From: Eleginops maclovinus
Taxonomy: Eukaryota > Chordata > Actinopteri > Perciformes > Eleginopidae
Assembly (NCBI RefSeq): GCF_036324505.1
Contig: NC_086358.1
Location: 4,158,768-4,222,767 of the forward strand
Direction of reading: 5' to 3'
DNA length: 64,000 nt
The position numbers and the translations under genes are program-made. Each line of letters begins with the position of its first letter. Position 1 is the stretch's first letter. The notes beneath the pieces were generated by a model that did no database searches, was not told the DNA's origin, and saw only the letters and a program-made list of their open reading frames with translations. This document shows, piece by piece, positions 44,067-57,246 of this stretch.

Positions 44067-44420
44067 CAAAGGACGTCATACTTTAAAAGTCACTCTTTTA
44101 AAGGACGCGTTTTTAATAAAGAAATCAACGCGTTGGTGCCACTGTCAAAACGACAGCGCGTAAAAAACCTCCACATATTCCTCCACTTATCTCTCGAACT
44201 TTGACTTCTTCTCTCATCATCAGTTCGTCATCGGCAGAGAACTTGTAGATTTTTTTCAATAACTTGAGCAAAGTCCCGGTGAGCCTCAGCTGAAAGTGTC
44301 TCTGAGCGCATTTGTGCCTCCTGTGCGCTCCTTGGCAGCTGCTGTGCAGGAAAACCCTCAACACCCCCCTCCTGTGAGTGCGTAAAATCCACGCCCTGTT
44401 TGCCAAGCACACGCCCCTTC
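44067..44420 (-). promoter_or_regulatory. Candidate promoter / 5'UTR of hs3st6
   Basis: Upstream of the hs3st6 start the minus strand carries two GC/CACCC-type boxes (GGGGCGTGTG near 44407-44417 and GGGCGTGG near 44390-44397). A perfect inverted repeat, CTTTAAAAG-5 nt-CTTTTAAAG, lies at 44081-44103 and contains TTTAAA-like TATA substitutes. CpGs are more frequent than in the flanks. The transcription start cannot be fixed from sequence. Confidence 0.4.
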
Positions 44421-44924
44421 CATCCTCATTCTAATTAGCAACCTCTTCAAACTGACTCATATCTCACAGGTGGAAGACTTATTTCAATAGCTTACCTGAA
44501 GTACTACAGTGTAAAAATACTCACAAATAAAGTTCTGCATTCAAAATCGTATCTACATAAGCAGTACCATCAAAAAAAACAAAAGCACAGTGACTGTAAA
44601 TACAGCTGGGATATTAACCTATAGTAAAATATAGCAAAAAGTTATAAAGTATTTACTACAAAACGTAGTCGAGGAAATGTGAAAATGCTCTGAAAATTCC
44701 TCCAATGTGTACTCAAATATAGTACTTGAGTACATGTACCACATCCACAGCCTCTCGCTGCTCCAGGTTGTTTTTCAGCCCAAATTGTTCTCTGTAGATG
44801 TGGCTATAGTGGCCACCTGCTGTCTGTTAGTCCTCCTGACCACACAGCCCCTCGGAGACAGCTTTAACACACACATTTAACCTTTACACTGCTGCCCAAC
44901 AGGGACAGACAGGTGTCATCAGCT

Positions 44925-44928
<4 letters not shown>

Positions 44929-44966
<38 letters not shown>
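44929..44966. repeat. (TG)n microsatellite, 38 bp
   Basis: Uninterrupted TG array. Confidence 0.95.
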
Positions 44967-44968
<2 letters not shown>

Positions 44969-47398
44969 ACCAGTTTACTGTGGTTATAAACATGCAGTAA
45001 TCCAGACCACCTCCAGTAAACCAAAGCAAAAGATTCACAACAGTTTAAAAAACACATTTAGCCGTCATATGAAACATGTGCTGATGGAACAAAATCCATT
45101 GTTCATCCTTGAAATCCACCCATTTGTTCCTGAGTTTTTGCCAACAAAGCCTAAGGACACATATTGAATTTTCAGAAATGCAATGACACAGGCAGATAAA
45201 ATGACCAGACACCTCCCTCCTCGTGACGTTAGTGTACTGGAGGTGCCATTAAAAACCCTGCCTGTGCCTTTTTAGTTGACAATAAACCCATATCATCCCC
45301 AATATTTCTTATAAAATACCCCGTCAAGTGGCCTTAAAGGTACAGCAACACAGTAGGCCTATAGGAAAGCTTGAATGAAATATCAAATGAGCCACAAGAT
45401 GTCATATTTTACGGCTGCAATGTTGCATCAATCATTGTTTACACATTTAATCGTGCCGTATTTGGTATCTATGCAAACTTTAGGGTTTCTTAAAGTTTAA
45501 AGAGTTATGGGTGTGTCCGAATAAGAAATTAATTAAAAATGTTGAGTCGAAATCTGTAGATTCCCCCCATTTTGAGTTACACAAGCCAGAAAGATACGGA
45601 TCTTTATCGACTCCGGGTTGGTGGGAAAGCGGCATATATGAAGCCTCTCTCTGGAGCAGGAAAACACACAGACAGCTAAATCAACAGAGCTACCAAGTGT
45701 ACCATAGACAGACCAAAGATAACCACAACTAGCTGGAGATATAGTAAATACGTGTTTGCATATGCATTGACTTGTGTGTCCTGCACATCTGAAGCGCTGG
45801 AGTGCAGAAATGACCGCTACCCGATAGCAAAATGCATTAGCGTAAGGGAAGGTGTAAGAAAGCACTAAATGCTATCTTAGCTTTTGACTCAAGGGGGATT
45901 TAAGTTGCCTTTAAATAATATAATTCAATGAATACAACAAAAACAAGCTGGTAAAAGGCTTTGTCTGTATACCGTGGAGGCTTTGGAGCATATGGTGGTT
46001 TATTTGGTTTAACTCATTGATACATATCAGCTAAAATACAACCTGACATGGTGCTTGATATACTGAATTTCAGGTGAGATTCGTAGCGCCATGGTGGTGT
46101 TGTCCCATAATGAACCTTCAGTGTCAGACTCTTCTGAAATGGATGCTTCTGGATACCAAACCCTATTTCCCCCAAATAGTTTTTTAACAATATATGTGCC
46201 TCTGTATAAATCACACTTTTATTGGCACTTTCACCCTATGTGCTCGAATATAGGAGAGGTTGCTACATGGCAGCACATCCATACTGATGATCAATGTGAA
46301 GGGGGTGACAATATCTATCGACACAGGCCTCCTCCAACCTGGCAGTATGTCAATTTCCCAGAGTCTCTAAACAGAGAAGGCATCATTTACCCTTCTGTAC
46401 TCTCGGAGCACTCCTCCGTATTGATCCGCGGTGATGTTGAAAAACAATCGGAGACGTGCCACTCCGTAGTCTAAGTGATCAATAATGCGTGGCTTGCTTT
46501 GTTTTTGTTTAATGTGTGTCATGCAGAGCTGTGTTCGCTTTGCTTTAAGTGCAGGGTTCAAAAGATTCAGCTTTTTGAAGTCAGTTTGACACCAAAGTGG
46601 CTCCTTTTTTCTGGGATGCAAGCGGTCACCATTTTCACTTGTTTTTTATATTTTAACCGTGTAGTTTAATAACTTAACACTACATTTATCAATTATATAG
46701 AACATTAAACATGTCATAGTTAGAACGGTTACACCAAATTGCATGTTTCTCATTTAAACCTGTTAGCTTTAGCGAGAGTTTAGCATTAGCAGGGGAGGTT
46801 TTGTTCACTGTGATTGGATTTAGCTACTGGGTCCTTTAATTATTGGACATAACTCATTAAACTCTTAAAATGTATATATTTTTACAGTTATGGATAAAAA
46901 TAGGTAAAAAATCAATAAGTAATTAGTAGTTTAAGCTGAAGCTAAGGCTAGAAGAGGCTATGCTAGCAGCTAGCTTGCACTAATGCTATCTTGCTTTAGC
47001 AGTGACTTCAGTTATCGTAATTAGAGGCTACAGTAGCCTCAACACAGTTTGTGGTTCAGAGATAACCAAGACAGAGTTCAGTTACTTTTGCTTGGCTTGG
47101 CTTTCTGGAATCTAAAAGGCCTTCAGAGAATTATACATTTAATTTAGATATACGTTTTGACACAGCAGGCCTCAAACAGACATAGCACCATATTATGTTT
47201 TTGAAGAGAAACATTTGAGCTGCTTATGTTTTATTTGCTTGCCTTTTTGAACACTCAAACTCAACTTTGACACAAGTCACATACAATTATATTTAACTCA
47301 TTATAACCAGTAACAGCCATGATGTACAGTCCTTCCTAAATGACAGCCTTATGTATGGGAACTTCTCTTTCTCCGGCTGGGAAACACCTGAAGTAAGG

Positions 47399-47401
<3 letters not shown>

Positions 47402-47447
<46 letters not shown>
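47402..47447. repeat. (AC)n microsatellite, 46 bp
   Basis: Uninterrupted AC array on the plus strand; 'VCVCVC' frames on the minus strand come from it. Confidence 0.95.
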
Positions 47448-47449
<2 letters not shown>

Positions 47450-50400
47450 GTGTCTGTAAGTGACATCCTCGGTGTTGAATTCCTCCCCACCTGTGTAAGG
47501 TCTGCGGCTGGTGGATCGCAGACAGCTGTACAAAGCTCCACGGTGACTGTTGTGCTCTGTAATCCCCGGTAAAGTCCCTGAGACGCTTCAAAGACACGAG
47601 ACCTTTGTCAATACTGAACACCCCGACTTCGGACTTTTGTTCCTAGGAGTTTGAAATCAACACAAATTCTCAGGAACCAGAAACAAATGTACCTTATTAT
47701 ATTTAGTCAAACTAAACTCAAATCAGTTGTGTGACGTATGTATAGTGTCCCATCTTTATATATCTTTTTGAAGCAGGTTGGTCTTTTAAAGTATTTATAC
47801 AAGCTTCCCACTTTGTGTCTCTTTTAAAAAGGGTTCCTGTCTTTTCTCTTTCTCACAATAGCTAATCCCCTCACTGTTTCAGGTCGGAGCGAACACACCA
47901 GACTTCTCAAGTTGTCCAGAAGGGCGGTGCAGCCTTTGTCCCGCCGGATAACACACAGCATTGTCCCGGCATTTCCCTGGATCACTGAGGATACAATGCT
48001 ACTGAAGAGCTGCTCTTCAAAAGGCCTGTTAACTCACCTGGATGGAATGTGTCTCACACCCACACACACACAGTACCCTGTCACCAAACCCCACCAGACA
48101 TCATGTCACTGTAAGCCAGCACGGATAAAAGGATGAGTTACAAGCAGGGGGTTTTCAGTCCAAGTGATAAAGTCCTAAATTCAGGAGAATATGTCACACT
48201 TTTCAGGCTTAAAATCCACATTACAGATTGTAGAAACAGATTGAAAAAAGACCTGTTCTCACTCCCAAGGCATCAAATAGGACAGCTTGGTCAGTGACCC
48301 AACACTTCAAACTCAGGTTCTTATTTTATGTTAAACTACAGTCCTGTCTTTAGTAGTTTTGAAGCCTAATCATAACCCATTAGCAAGCCAGCTGTTACTT
48401 GTTGAGGACACAGGGAAAACATAGAGCTTGAACACATCTGTCATGATCTTTGTTTTGGTATAGTATTGAAAAGCCTTTCCTCCTTGAGTCTTGTCTTGTT
48501 TTGCTTTCTGTCTTTTTGTTTTCCTGCCGGGGACATGTTTGACATTTGACAATAGTGCTTGTTTTCAGCTCTCCTTAAACATCTAATACTGATCACTGTA
48601 TCGCTACAGTGTAATGCTGGGACACCTAGGACCTCTGGACACACCTCTTCCTCCAACAACAACACAAACATGTCGCTGAAACTGGACAAACTTTCTGATC
48701 AGCAGGAACTCTAATTGAGCTCTGACAGCACGCAGGGCTGTTTGCACAACACCTCAACATCTCCACTAGAAAACAAGACCAGTGGATTACTTTGTAAATA
48801 CTTTGACACACAAACACAGCACAGACACCAAGCAATGAGAGTCCGAGCATCTGTGTGTTGTGTGAAGGCCGGTGGCAGGTCCATATCCTCCGCTCTAACT
48901 GCAGGGCAGAGCTCTGTGGCGAGCTGGGTAAGTATAGGGCACGGCAGCCCTGTACATTACACATGGGTGTGGCTTACGAGCTTGAAAATGCCTTCAATTG
49001 AGGAGTAAAGAAGGCATGTGAAGTTCCAGGCATGCCTGCACAGGATCCTCTCTTCATTGTGTGAGATGGAGTATGTTGAGGGTTACAATAAAAAAAACTG
49101 TTTACCACTTCAAGCTGAGTCATTACAGAAGGAATCATATCACACTGCAGGTCCTTTATGGTTAAATAGTGGCCTCCGCCTCTAATAAAACCTCAGTTAT
49201 TTCACAACGGCAGGTTACAAGAGGCCACAGGAGCCTCTTACTTGTGTTTATTTCTTGCTTGTTTGGTTATTTTTATACTTGTAGAAACTGTTAAGCAAGT
49301 ATTGTCTTGGTTGAGTGAAAAACTGGAAGCGAACAAATGAATTTCAAATGCTTCATACTCAATGGAAACAACTATAAATGTAATCCCTGTGTAATGTTAT
49401 TAGGAGAAATCCACAAATGTCTGTTGATCTGTGTTTACAGCATGCTACCCAATCACATTTCTATGTTTTTTAGGCCCGTTAACCACTTTGCAGAGGAGCA
49501 GGTAAGGTCTCAGGTGTGTCATGCTGTGTAGAGAGGCAGTCAAAACAACAAGGAGAAAAAAATCTGCTGATCTCTGCACATCTTATATCTGTGTGGCTGA
49601 AACACTGAGGAGAAAGTAGCTGAAACTAAATGTTGCATCTAGAGAGATGAGGAATGAGTTTCTACACGCATGCATTTGAAGGTTAATTTCTACTAGTTTA
49701 AACACTTCCTTTTACAAGATGATTTGTCAAAAATCAGCCATGGGTCTTTTTGAGGACGTTGGGTTTGAAAAGGTTGAATAAACCCAGAGTTTTTTGAATT
49801 TCCTAGAACAAATTGCAACCTATCTGTAGTAGCAGACGTTACATTTTTCAAGTGTCTTTCGCTCAATCTCACTAGAAAAAAAAGGAAACATGCTTCAAAA
49901 GTAAGATAAGAAGATAAAGAACAGGGTAGAGGAGCACCTTGCGTGACTCTGTTCAAGTGAAAAGGTAAAAATCCCCACATGAACGTATACACTTGTGCTT
50001 TTTACAGCTTTTTGAACGGATTGGACAGTCAAGATGCAGCATGGTATTTGCTGTAAGTCAGTTACCTAAGGATTAAAGAAAACTAATAGTTCCCTTTACT
50101 GCAAATCTCCATGTGAAGGTCCACAAAAACAAGTTATAAAAGGGCAGAGATCTAAACGCAGTAATAAGCACAGGTGACGTCAGGCTCTGTTAACGACACC
50201 AGCTGATCTGTGCTGCACAGCAGTGAGCAATCAGCTCCTCTGATAAGCTATCGGACCACAGGTGTGACTCAGGGTAATAAGGCCACCCTGGAAAATGTGA
50301 TGATTAGCATGCATGCATCCACTCGTTGACCTTCCATTTTCCCTCTGCATCAAACTCCAGCATTAAGCCAGGATTCTTGGCCCCTCACGGTACAGCTACC

Positions 50401-51272
50401 GTGCGATTTACTGCGCCGTGCACGGAGGGATTTCCAAAACCATACGCTTCCATGATCTACGGTCATGATGTCATTCATGCAACAAAAGCTGGCCTATAAT
50501 CATTCTGCTCACTTCTTCTCTGCTATGAAGCTCCACGGAAGACGATGATATATGTCAGGACGCGGCTGTAAATATAGACACACACACACCGCGCTGGTAC
50601 ACCATCTGATAGGTACTTGCAGAAGCCAGCAAGAATTACTAATGCCAGCAGGGAGTTTGAGTCACGGAAAGCACATTTGCTCAAATACTGCACCTAAGTA
50701 ATCTTTTCACTTTCATAGAGGAGCAAAACACATACATGAACCTGAAATGAGCATAACAAGGCACCTTATTAAGGTAAAAATGTCAAATATATTACAGAAA
50801 GTTAACAAAGATTGTCATAAAAATGCATCACTGGTTGTTTTTCTACAACAGGGAAAGGCTTATGTTATAATGTCTTATACAGATTAATAAAATACTACTT
50901 TTGATTCACTTTTCTGGTGATTATTCTATGCTTTACTAAGTGAGATCTCGAAATGTAGGACTTTTACTTGCAACAGAGAATTTTTACATGAATGTATTCG
51001 TACTTTAACTCAAGTAAAGGGTATCGATTTTTCATCCACCACTAGTGTTTCTGCCAAGGCTTTTTAAAGTTATAACTTCATTCTCCATTTGATGATCTGA
51101 CGATTTAAGCTTCGGGAATAAATGGACTGTGGAGCACGAAGAGAAAGCCTCAGCAGAAGAAAGAAAAATGTGAAAACTAGTAAGATCTTCAGCAGTCTCG
51201 CCACAGAATTATAACTCCATGAGCCTGAGCCACTGAAAGAGACAGGCAGCCTAAACAAACATGACCCCTTAA

Positions 51273-51273
<1 letters not shown>

Positions 51274-51311
<38 letters not shown>
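51274..51311. repeat. (CA)n microsatellite, 38 bp
   Basis: Uninterrupted CA array on the plus strand. Confidence 0.95.
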
Positions 51312-51714
51312 AAGGTCTGCTTCCAAGTGTATCAGAGTCCCAGGTCTGCAGAGAAAAGCTCCTGATTAAATAGTTTCAGAGCATGCGTAGCTTTGAAGTC
51401 GTGTTATCTGCTCTCGGGACTGAAGATAACGCAGTCCGACAGCGCTCTGACACGGTGTTTACTAACAGTCCGTCTGCTGTCAGGGCGATGCAGAGAAGTA
51501 GGCGTGCAGAAGGCCAAGGCAGACGGAGATGATTGGGCAGACGTAGTTTAAAACCTGCTGCTTGTCAGACATGCCAGAAAGCACTTAGTGTAAACTTTGA
51601 ATTGCCTCATAAATGTTTTTGTTGTTCATCTGAGGCCAGTTGAAGGGTCAGTTCAAGTGGAAACATGTTTGCTTTTCACCTGTAGCTGTGCCGGCAACAG
51701 CCTCATTTATTTTA

Positions 51715-52215
51715 TTTTCAAACTTCAGATTTTTCAATTTTTGGAATTTGTTACCATTTCTTCAGAATGATCACTTTTTTCCTAAAATATCTGACTTTCT
51801 TTTTCAAAAATGATCACTTTTTCAAGGAGTTAGAATAATGAGAAAACATGTGGAGACAGAAAGTGTGATTTTTTTTAAAAGAAGACGATTTGGGCCACAC
51901 GAAGAAGGAGCTAGAATAATGAGAAAATAGTGGGACATTTTTAAAAGTCGAAATTCAGAAAGAAAATAGTGATCATTTTGAAGAAACAGTCGGAAATTCA
52001 ACAAAGAAGAAATTTGAAGGAGAAATATTGAGAGACAAACACTGTGAAATTCTGTAAGAAAATGATAAGGGCCACATGAAGGAGTAGCTAGTTAGAATAA
52101 TGAGAAAACAGTGGGACATAAAAAGTCGAAATTTGGATTAAAAAAGGCAGAAAAAAAGAGGCAGATTTTTTTAGGAAAAGATTTATCATTTTGAAAAAAT
52201 AACCGGAAATGTAAA
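51715..52215. repeat. Diverged tandem array with 'agaataatgagaaaa' core
   Basis: The core 'tagaataatgagaaaa' recurs near 51832, 51912 and 52093, each time followed by a 'gtgg(g)ac' word, with 'gggccacacgaag' / 'gggccacatgaag' preceding the second and third. 'gatcactttttc' and its reverse 'gatcattttgaa' also recur. The array is purine-rich and old. Confidence 0.7.
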
Positions 52216-52818
52216 AGCCAACACTTGAGCCCTTTCTCATTTAGAAAATAGACAACCATGTCAACCATGACCCACAACACCACCAGTTCCTGTTTGGCCA
52301 GGAAACTCACTCCACCTTACTTCTTGTGAAATGTCAACTTTTAACCATCACTTTTAAGGCATGAGACCAAATCCAACCAAACCCATGAACAATCATTATC
52401 TAATTATTACTGTTCATCAGGTTACTCCACTATCAAACGTTTCAATAGAAATACTCCTGTGGCATACTGACATCATTCAGAAAGAGGGATGGTGAATTCA
52501 GCTTTCCGTTGAAAAACAAAAGCCTATGTTATAAACACAAATCTAAAAGCTTAAATAAAACACAGATGAAGTAAATGTGCCAGTATCTCATGGTCCTTTA
52601 GCTGACACGGCTGGTTGTGGTCATGTCTTGTTTGAACAGAAACATGTGCATATAAAAACGATTCAAATACAGCAATACAAAGAGCATGGCAGTGATAATA
52701 ACACACCAGGGTCCATGAGCCAAAGCGACCCTATTTTACACACTAGGATTTAAAACGCCATTAAATCAACTCCAGTAATCCTGCAACCTTAAAGTGTGTT
52801 TGTTAGAAAGCGTCTTAC

Positions 52819-52990
52819 CTGTGCGATGGAGATGCAGATGGAGAGAGAGATGCATGCAGCAAAAGTCGTAGTCTGTCCAAGTAATTAAGCCGGCAAATTA
52901 AACCAAAAAAACGGGTAACTTTCATCACTTCCGGTTTACCTGCAGGTCATGTGACTGTGTCATGTGACGTCACCTTCCCACATACTGCAA
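52819..52990 (-). promoter_or_regulatory. Promoter-like segment with untranslated first exon, minus strand
   Basis: A consensus donor (CGCACAG|GTAAGA, exon end at 52819) is preceded on the minus strand by about 110 bases, and then by a dense cluster: an ETS site (ACCGGAAGT, 52928-52937), two E-box/M-box words GTCATGTGAC (52946-52955) and TCATGTGAC (52960-52968), and a perfect CRE TGACGTCA (52965-52972). The cluster and donor together look like the start of a spliced minus-strand transcript. The downstream exons are unknown: an alternative upstream exon of hs3st6 or an unannotated non-coding gene are both possible. Confidence 0.45.
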
Positions 52991-54065
52991 ATGTGACAAA
53001 ATGTATGTTTTCTGGCTATGAGGTATTTGTAGTTTTTCCACAAGCACTGTATACATCTTTATATTTAGGGTTAGAATGCACATTCAGTGTGTTTTAAATA
53101 TACTTATCTCCATTGTTGTCATGTAACGAATATTGTTATTATAGGAGGTTAAGATATCCAGCTATTAAAACTAGCTTCACCAGCTGTGAAACACACATGC
53201 ATCAACAATTATAATCCAGTAATTTAATGCATCTGATTCTGAAATGGTGTATTATGCACAAAAAGTACTTTAACTTTTGGTACAGTGAGTATAGTTTGAT
53301 GCTAATACTTATGTTTTACTTATGTAAGCGTTTCAATGCCAGGCTTTTGACTTAACTTTTACTTATGTGACAAATCTGTGTATTGTTTCTAACCCTGCAT
53401 GTAGGCCTGAATCAAATCTAATGTAATATAATTGTATTTCTAAAGCCCAATATTTGAAGTTACACATTGTCTCATTGGCTTTACAGTTTGTACATATCAA
53501 CAACTCATGAAGTGAAGTTAGGAAACATAATAAGAGTATATAAACACGGATAATCAGAGCCATTGTGAGACAGAAACACAAGAAGTCAGTCAAGTCCCTG
53601 ATGCTTTCTAACTGAAATCCCATGTGAAGTTGAAAGGTGTCGATACCTCTGACTTATTGAGCGGCGGCTCAATGCTCTGCATCTCAGAGTATGATGCATG
53701 GAGATGTGTGTGTGGGGTCCCCGGGGAGCCGAGGACAACCGCTGACATCGGGTGAGCCGGGGTCTGCAGTCTGCAGGCTCCACATGCCAGGACATCAAGA
53801 TGGATGGTGGAGATTCGCTCCATGTCCAGAGGAGGGAGCATAATTTAGCCCAGATGCTGAGTGGCTCTGTGATGGACTGGTGAGCTGTCTGCCGGATGAG
53901 GTTTACGAGTAAAATTCTGACCATACAGTCTTACACCAGAATTGTATGACAGAATAGACTTTTAAGAGGTATTTAAAGGCTTTGTTAAATGAGTTGCTTT
54001 TCTAAATTTGAGTTAAGCACCGCCTGTACACTGGATATAAAAGTTACAAGTGAGCAGGATTAAAG
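52991..54065. other. Intergenic, no gene assigned
   Basis: Open minus frames overlap in two phases at 53586-53924. One (53608-53841) is protein-like in composition, but no splice sites or family support it. Confidence 0.35.
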
Positions 54066-54520
54066 AGGCCCTATCACTGTATGCTTTTTGTGGTTCTCCC
54101 TTTCCTGTAGTGTGTCATATAGGTTTTCAAAGGCTACAATCCCAAAGTTCCGTCCAGTCTATTGGCTCACGCTCCAGCAAATTGCACAAAATGCACGGGA
54201 CCTCTCTAAGCGGTTGACCAATCACAACAGAGCCGGCCAGCTAACCAATCAGAGCAATCATTTTACACACATTTCTACAGAATTAGAGTGAAATATTACA
54301 CAAACGTATACAGACTGATCATGTAGAGCGCAAAAAAGCATAAACATGGTGAGAGAAAGAGGTATCCGACATGCATCTATCAAATTATATAACTGTTACG
54401 CAATCACACTGAAAATGACATCATAAACACACCCTGCTTTTTCAAACAGTAGCTGGCTGCCAACAGCAGTTAAGTGGAATATTTGTGCTTTTGTGTAAAA
54501 TTACATCACACACCTTTAAT
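54066..54520. repeat. Dispersed teleost repeat, longer copy
   Basis: The 5' part matches 8121-8226. It continues with 'ggttgaccaatcacaacaga', 'aaccaatcagagcaatcatt' and agtagctggctgccaac, words common in a fish interspersed element that ends with a cac(c)tttaat motif. Confidence 0.6.
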
Positions 54521-54990
54521 TGAAAGCAGGTTGAGGCGTGGGAAGTGTAGGACATAACAGGTTATGGGACGTAATACTTTGAAAATGTCAATAAAACATT
54601 GTGATGTGATCTAATCTGAATTGTATCCCCAAGGTTGATTGCTCTGTAATAAAAGCATCAGCTCAATGAAATGGAATGGAATATGTACCAGCATAAGATA
54701 GTTTCCCTGTACTATAGGACAATAACATCCACTTTAACAGGTGCTGCTTGTAAGGGAGAGGATGGTCCTTCGCAAAAACACTTACCTTTCAGTACAGGTT
54801 CACCAGATTCTTTATATTATTCGTAAAAAAAGGAGATAAGAGTGTCTTCCTGTCGGGCAGGATACCATTAACATGCCCTGATGCTGGTGAAGCAGTTGCC
54901 CCTATGAGTAGAGGCATTAACACAATGTTTAGTGGTTAAATTTGTCTCTTAATCTTGATCTAAGGAATCACTGTCCCATAATAAAACCAT

Positions 54991-54999
54991 TGTGTGTGT

Positions 55000-55034
<35 letters not shown>
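54991..55034. repeat. (TG)n microsatellite, 44 bp, one interruption
   Basis: TG array interrupted once by TATG at 55001-55004. Confidence 0.95.
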
Positions 55035-55038
<4 letters not shown>

Positions 55039-55834
55039 GGCACGACATCCGGCTCTAATATGCCTTATTAAGCATGATGTCATCCACCTGTTTTGTGGGC
55101 TCTCGGGCAGCGATGACTGATGAGACAATTTGTGAATAATCATCTTATCTGATCTGGAGCTCGTGAGTCGAAACCCGGAGAAATTACAGACCATGAATGT
55201 GAAAAGTTGTTTATTCTGAAATACCCCCGAGCTTTATTCACTTTGGGGGGGAAATGGCCCACTCCAAAGTAATGTTGATCGAGCCTGAAAGAGTGTTTGT
55301 TTTGCAGACAGAAATGTACCCTCATAAATGACACTAATCTGGTTTCATTTGCTTTTTCAATAATTTTGTGGTACAGGATTTCTATCTGGACGTTTCACCT
55401 ATAAGAACAATTCTGTGGTCCTCCAATGCAACACAATGGGTTGTCAGAAGCTGCATCTGTCCTGGAATTTTTTTTATAACACGTGTAGTGTCTTTCATGT
55501 CTCGTCAAACATTAACCCGTGTTATAAACGTCTGAGGTCAGCCGGGTCCATGCAGTACCCGTCAGCAAACCGTCTGAGATTCACCATTAACCTCAAGCTC
55601 AGTGGTGGAAAAAGGTGTTTATAACTCTCACTGCATTTAGAAAAGGACTTCTCTTTTTACAGATTCTTCCCTTTCTTCAATGGAAAACTAAAAGCCATGC
55701 AATAAACTTTGGTCTTAATCTAAATATGTTGGTGTTTTAATTGTCTTTATGTCATATCTATGAATATGATGTGTTTTTATAACTATTATACTCTTTGTCT
55801 TTGAGTTTCTAGAAAAGAGCTATATAACTGTCAT

Positions 55835-55836
<2 letters not shown>

Positions 55837-55877
<41 letters not shown>

Positions 55878-55878
55878 G
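55837..55878. repeat. (TTA)n microsatellite
   Basis: About 13 TTA units; the following 200 bases are also TTA/ATT-rich. Confidence 0.95.
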
Positions 55879-56917
55879 ATTTATTTAGGCTATATGGGTT
55901 TATTGTTATACATGTTCTTATACTTATTTGTATTATTTTTTATTATTAATATTTTTTAAATTAATATATTACTGTATATTGTTGTATTATTTTACATTTA
56001 TTTTAATTATTAATACTATTATTATTGTTATTATTAATAATTATTATTATTTTTCATTTTTTCTTATTTATACTTCTTTCATTCAGGTAAAAAAAAAAAG
56101 TGTATTATTAAAAGCATAGGATACAGCACGTTTCTTTGGTTTGTTTTACTTCCTCTAAAAGAAATGTGTTTGTATATTGAGCAATGTACAAACCAAGTCA
56201 ATATCTAAACAAATTAAACCAAAAGCAGAGCACAGTCTAACCGCTGCATGGGTCTGATTATGCATGAATCACTCTGCGGGTATAGCGTCAGTGATGGGAT
56301 GATAAATTGTTGCTGATGTGTTGTTGTTGAGCATAAAATGCCCCGAGGAAGCTCTTTATGAGCCGCATCTCTGTTCAAACCAGTTCAGTACTACCAACGT
56401 GTTTGTGGTTCAGACACACAGAGCTTTGTTTTTGCCACAAACACTCCTTTGAATTCCAGAGAAATGGGATTGTAAAACACTGATGGGAAGGTTACTATCA
56501 TTTACCTGCATCACGTCACCTGACATAAGAAAACATTTTGGGTAATGGTCGTATTTTCTTTCCCCTGAGGATAACATGAGGTCATTTTAAATATAGAGTG
56601 CCTATTGAGAAGAAAGATTTAAAGTAGGTAAAGGAAAAACATAGGGCGGGAGATTCAGTATCAGAAGCTAATTAAAAGCACAACAACAGATTTCAATCAT
56701 AGTGACGTCAACGAGTATTCTTCATAAAATAGCCTACAGACATGACAGAAAGGGAGAGAGAATACATGCTCAGAAATGCTTAGTGTAATGGGAAGTATAC
56801 ACACCTAAAGCAGTTAAAGAATAGGGAAAGGGCAAAGATAATATGGCCGACAAAGCTGAAGTAATCTAGTACCATGACAGTGTTACCTTCCCCAAAACTC
56901 CTCTCCAAAATAGTCCG

Positions 56918-57032
56918 TTCCACTGCGTACCAACGGCAGGTTCCACTGCGTACCAACGGCAGGTTCCACTGCGTACCAACGGCAAGTTCCACTGCGTACC
57001 AACGGCAGGTTCCACTGGGTACCAACGGCAAA
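56918..57032. repeat. 23-bp minisatellite, five copies
   Basis: Five head-to-tail copies of a 23-base unit beginning ttccactgcgtaccaacgg, at 56918, 56941, 56964, 56987 and 57010, nearly identical (one g/a variant in copy 3, one c/g change and an altered end in copy 5). The last unit runs directly into the left arm of the inverted repeat at 57031. The period is not a multiple of three. Confidence 0.95.
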
Positions 57033-57246
57033 TTTCCGTCTCATAAACGGTCGTCGCCTTTCAGAACGGTCGTTGTCATATCACAGAACGGTCGTTGTCA
57101 TATCACAGAACGGTCGTTGCCATTTTGAATGGTCGATGCCATATCCGAGCGACCGATCTCGAATTCCGAATGTTCGTGAAGTTTTCGTAACTTCTCGGAA
57201 TTCTTAGAATTATGGGTAATCACACTTCTCGAAGAAGACAATCAAC

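Larger units (their letters stand above)
44104..52818. other. Intergenic between hs3st6 and the 52.8-kb promoter-like segment
   Basis: No gene recognised beyond the candidate promoter at its left edge. Frames at 45533-45865, 46091-46621 (both strands), 47293-47621 (three overlapping phases) and 48441-48964 conflict with one another and have no family resemblance. TG/CA arrays lie at 44929, 47402 and 51274. Confidence 0.4.
54521..56917. other. Intergenic, no gene seen
   Basis: Contains a TG array, a long TTA array and a very AT-rich tract (55900-56100). No exon-like frame. Confidence 0.45.

Noticed and set aside
46091..46621. Plus 127-codon frame with an antisense 84-codon frame
   Set aside because: Opposite-strand overlap, no motif and no splice context; more likely a chance frame or a decayed repeat.
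47336..47621. Minus frames reading YSCLRSTSRRPYTGGEEF and similar, possible exon of a mitochondrial protein
   Set aside because: Three phases are open at once, the protein-like phase has no ATG, and it runs straight into the AC array. Interesting-looking but unsupported.
53586..53924. Minus frames of 112 and 77 codons
   Set aside because: Two phases open together, no acceptor/donor pair, no recognisable family.
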